Of a stretch of 64,000 nt of DNA, positions 62,130 through 64,000 are shown one piece after another. Below the pieces are notes generated by a model. The model did no database searches, had not been told where the DNA came from, and saw only the letters and a program-made list of their open reading frames with translations. The position numbers and the translations under genes are program-made. This stretch comes from Natronomonas salina (lineage in GTDB: Archaea; Halobacteriota; Halobacteria; Halobacteriales; Haloarculaceae), in NCBI RefSeq assembly GCF_013391105.1, contig NZ_CP058335.1, positions 2,666,001 to 2,730,000 on the forward strand, written 5' to 3'. The first letter of the stretch is position 1, and the number at the start of each line of letters is the position of its first letter.

Positions 62130-63326
62130 TCAGTTGGACTCGGTCTCGCGCTCGCGGTCCTCGTCGGCTTCGGGGGTCCCGCCGGGGGTGTCGGCCCCGG
62201 TCCCGGTCCCGCCCCCGCCGGCCATCTCCTCGTCCATCTCGGCGATGACCTCGTCGGGGTCGGGGATGTCGGCGGGGTCGGCGCCCTCCTTGATGGCCTG
62301 GGCCTCCTTCTCCATCTCCTCGACGTCCATCTCGGTCTCGGCCTCGATCTGGCCGAGGATCTCCTCGATGTCGTCGAGCCCGAGCAGTTCGCGGGTCTCG
62401 GCGTCGAACTCGAGGCCCTCGAGGATCTCCGACTGCGGCTGGGCGTCGCTGCCGGTGAGGTGCTTGCCGTACCGCGAGAGCATCGAGGTGAGCTCCTGGG
62501 GCAGCACGAACGTCGTCGACTCGCCCTGGCCGATCTCCTCGAGGGTCTCCATTCCGCGCTCGATGATGGCGCGCTCGCCCATCGACTCCGCCGAGCGGGC
62601 CCGCAGCACCGTCGAGATGGCGTCGCCCTGCGCCTCGAGGATCTGGCTCTGCTTCTCCCCCTGCGCGCGGATGATGTTGGACTGCTTGTCACCCTCGGCC
62701 TTCTCGATGGCGGAGCGCCGTTCGCCCTGCGCCTCGAGGATCATCGCGCGGCGCTTCCGTTCGGCCGAGGTCTGCTGCTCCATCGCCTGCTGGACGTCCT
62801 TCGAGGGATTGACCTCGCGGACCTCGACGCTCTCGACGCGGATGCCCCACTCGTCGGTCGGCTCGTCGAGCTCCTTGCGGATCTTGGCGTTGATCTGCTG
62901 GCGCTTGTTCAGCGTGTCGTCGAGCTCCATGTCCCCGAGGACGGCCCGCAGCGTGGTCTGGGCGAGGTTCGAGACGGCCTTCTTGTAGTCGTCGACCTCG
63001 AGGAACGCCTTCTTGGCGTCCATGACCTTGATGTAGACGACGGCGTCGGCGGTCACCGGCGAGTTGTCGCGGGTGATCGCCTCCTGCCGCGGCACGTCGA
63101 GCGTCTGGGTCCGCATGTCGAAGGTGTACGTCCGGGAGACGAACGGCGGGACGAAGTTGATGCCGGGTTCGAGGAGCTTCCGGTACTCGCCGAAGACCGT
63201 CAGCGCGCGCTTCTCGTAGGCGTTGACGATCTCGACGGACTGGTAGACGGCCACCACCGCCACGGCGAGCAACAGCAGCGCCGCGATTGGGAGGATGGTG
63301 CCGCCTAGCTGGAGGGGACTGAACAT
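62130..63326 (-). CDS. SPFH/band 7 (stomatin-like) membrane protein
   Basis: A 398-residue stomatin/prohibitin-type protein. An N-terminal helix (LPIAALLLLAVAVVAVYQS, about residues 12-30) anchors it; the SPFH domain follows to about residue 200 (YEKRALTVFGEYRKLLEPGINFVPPFVSRTY, RQEAITRDNSPVTADAVVYIKV), then a long coiled coil rich in AQGE/EKAEG repeats (200-260) and an acidic disordered tail. Such proteins oligomerise into membrane scaffolds. ATG at 63326 is chosen for the hydrophobic start; in-frame codons upstream are antisense to nothing known but lack features. No NfeD partner gene is adjacent. Confidence 0.92.
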   Translation of the reverse strand: MFSPLQLGGTILPIAALLLLAVAVVAVYQSVEIVNAYEKRALTVFGEYRKLLEPGINFVPPFVSRTYTFDMRTQTLDVPRQEAITRDNSPVTADAVVYIKVMDAKKAFLEVDDYKKAVSNLAQTTLRAVLGDMELDDTLNKRQQINAKIRKELDEPTDEWGIRVESVEVREVNPSKDVQQAMEQQTSAERKRRAMILEAQGERRSAIEKAEGDKQSNIIRAQGEKQSQILEAQGDAISTVLRARSAESMGERAIIERGMETLEEIGQGESTTFVLPQELTSMLSRYGKHLTGSDAQPQSEILEGLEFDAETRELLGLDDIEEILGQIEAETEMDVEEMEKEAQAIKEGADPADIPDPDEVIAEMDEEMAGGGGTGTGADTPGGTPEADEDRERETESN

Positions 63327-63402
63327 ACGCCGCCTTGGGCCGACCGTCGCATAAGCGTTCGCCCGGAGGCGGCCGCACTCGGCGGGTAGGACCGTTGACA
63401 GG

Positions 63403-64000
63403 TCAGTCGCGGAACGACAGTTCGACCGGGTCGCCGGCCGCGAGGCCGAACGCCTCGTCGCCGCGGCTGCGGTTGACCGCCAGCTCGACGTTCTCGTGGC
63501 TGCCGACCGTGACCACGGCCTCGCCCTCGTCCGCGTGGGCGTACGACGGGACCACCGGGTAGTCGTCGCCATCGACGCGGATCGTCTCGCGGCCGTCGAG
63601 GACCTCGCCGGGGACGTTCGTGATGACGTTGCCGAAGCCGTCGACGACCAGCACCTCCCCGGCGGCGCCGTCGTCGCGGACGTCGGCGTCGGGCAGCGAG
63701 AGGTCGACGACGTCGTCGGCGGGCTCGAGGCCGTCGAGTTCGGGCAGGCGGTCGATGCCGGCCTCGTGGACGGCCGCCGCGCCGGGGGCGAAGACGTCGC
63801 GGCCGTGGAACGTCGAGCTCTCGGGGTCGTCGATCTCCAGTTCGTAGGCGTCGATGTCCGTGTCGTAGTCGTCGCCGTCGCCGCCGCTGGTCAGCGCCCG
63901 CGCGGGCGGCAGGAGGACGCCGTTGTCGGGGCCGACGAGGACGTGGTCGCCGGCGCGGACGACGAGCGCGTCGCGGTCGGTGCCGACGCCGGGGTCGACG
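63403..64000 (-). CDS. SAM hydroxide adenosyltransferase (S-adenosylmethionine hydrolase family), 5' end outside the window
   Basis: The 3' two-thirds of a member of the fluorinase/chlorinase-fold family, which in most archaea hydrolyses SAM to adenosine and methionine. Visible are VDPGVGTDRDALVVRAGDHVLVGPDNGVL, FHGRDVFAPGAAAVH, then the C-terminal beta domain LVVDGFGNVITNVPGEVL and VNRSRGDEAFGLAAGDPVELSFRD. The frame is open to the end of the window, so the N terminus with the SAM-binding Asp is unseen. It reads toward the SPFH gene, 76 bases apart. Confidence 0.9.
   Translation of the reverse strand, partial: VDPGVGTDRDALVVRAGDHVLVGPDNGVLLPPARALTSGGDGDDYDTDIDAYELEIDDPESSTFHGRDVFAPGAAAVHEAGIDRLPELDGLEPADDVVDLSLPDADVRDDGAAGEVLVVDGFGNVITNVPGEVLDGRETIRVDGDDYPVVPSYAHADEGEAVVTVGSHENVELAVNRSRGDEAFGLAAGDPVELSFRD

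Overview
The window is chromosomal DNA from an extremely halophilic archaeon (class Halobacteria). The evidence is very high GC, proteins rich in Asp/Glu and poor in Lys, many leaderless starts with an archaeal TATA element about 25-30 bases upstream, Tat-type signal peptides, a bacterio-opsin-activator-type regulator, a korA/korB pair of haloarchaeal type and several small protein families typical of haloarchaea. I do not name a genus.

Layout. 1-2.6 kb: end of a histidine-utilisation operon (hutI, partial, then hutH). 2.7-6.9 kb: formate/nitrite-type channel, UspA-like protein, an AMP-forming acyl-CoA synthetase and an IclR regulator with two matching palindromes. 7.3-10.2 kb: a Tat-exported gluconate-dehydrogenase-type small subunit and its GMC flavoprotein, which is frameshifted near its C terminus. 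10.2-17.1 kb: aldo/keto reductase, TrkA-type K+ channel, epimerase-like protein, arylamine N-acetyltransferase, secreted beta-propeller protein and DoxX. 17.5-25.8 kb: hotdog thioesterase, a complete five-gene Liv-type ABC importer, a Bat-like regulator and a second acyl-CoA synthetase. Together these suggest uptake and CoA activation of an organic acid or amino acid. 25.9-29.4 kb: frameshifted lipase-like hydrolase, GNAT protein and SDR dehydrogenase. 29.5-31.1 kb: an acidic surface protein with a two-cysteine repeat, plus a stray third copy of the repeat. 31.3-38.8 kb: PAS/GAF histidine kinase, thioesterases, small wHTH pair, a third acyl-CoA synthetase and FxsA.

38.85-43.1 kb: tRNA-Ile(GAT) followed by a visibly AT-richer island. 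It holds an HNH protein, an unknown haloarchaeal protein, a tyrosine recombinase, a second tRNA-end copy, a Doc/Fic-like protein with a long C-terminal extension and a tiny ORF. The tRNA 3' end occurs twice and a downstream trailer motif three times, which suggests stepwise accretion of two elements at one tRNA.

43.2-64 kb returns to core sequence: zinc-ribbon protein, a MEDS-GAF histidine kinase closely related to the first kinase, a YdjM-type membrane protein, isoaspartyl peptidase, icd, cupin, methylmalonyl-CoA epimerase, a large coiled-coil protein, an NMO-like flavoprotein, a ferredoxin-reductase-like protein divergent from korAB, aminotransferase, YkgJ-type and TRAM proteins, HTH proteins, an SPFH protein and a partial SAM hydroxide adenosyltransferase. 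Several transcription units end in long hairpins flanked by T5GC/GCA5, and two gene-free stretches are packed with stem-loops.

Most genes are ordinary haloarchaeal metabolism. The points most worth checking are the tRNA-Ile island, the two-cysteine surface repeat, the shared IclR palindromes, a livM gene whose only full-length start appears to be ATT, and the frameshifted genes.
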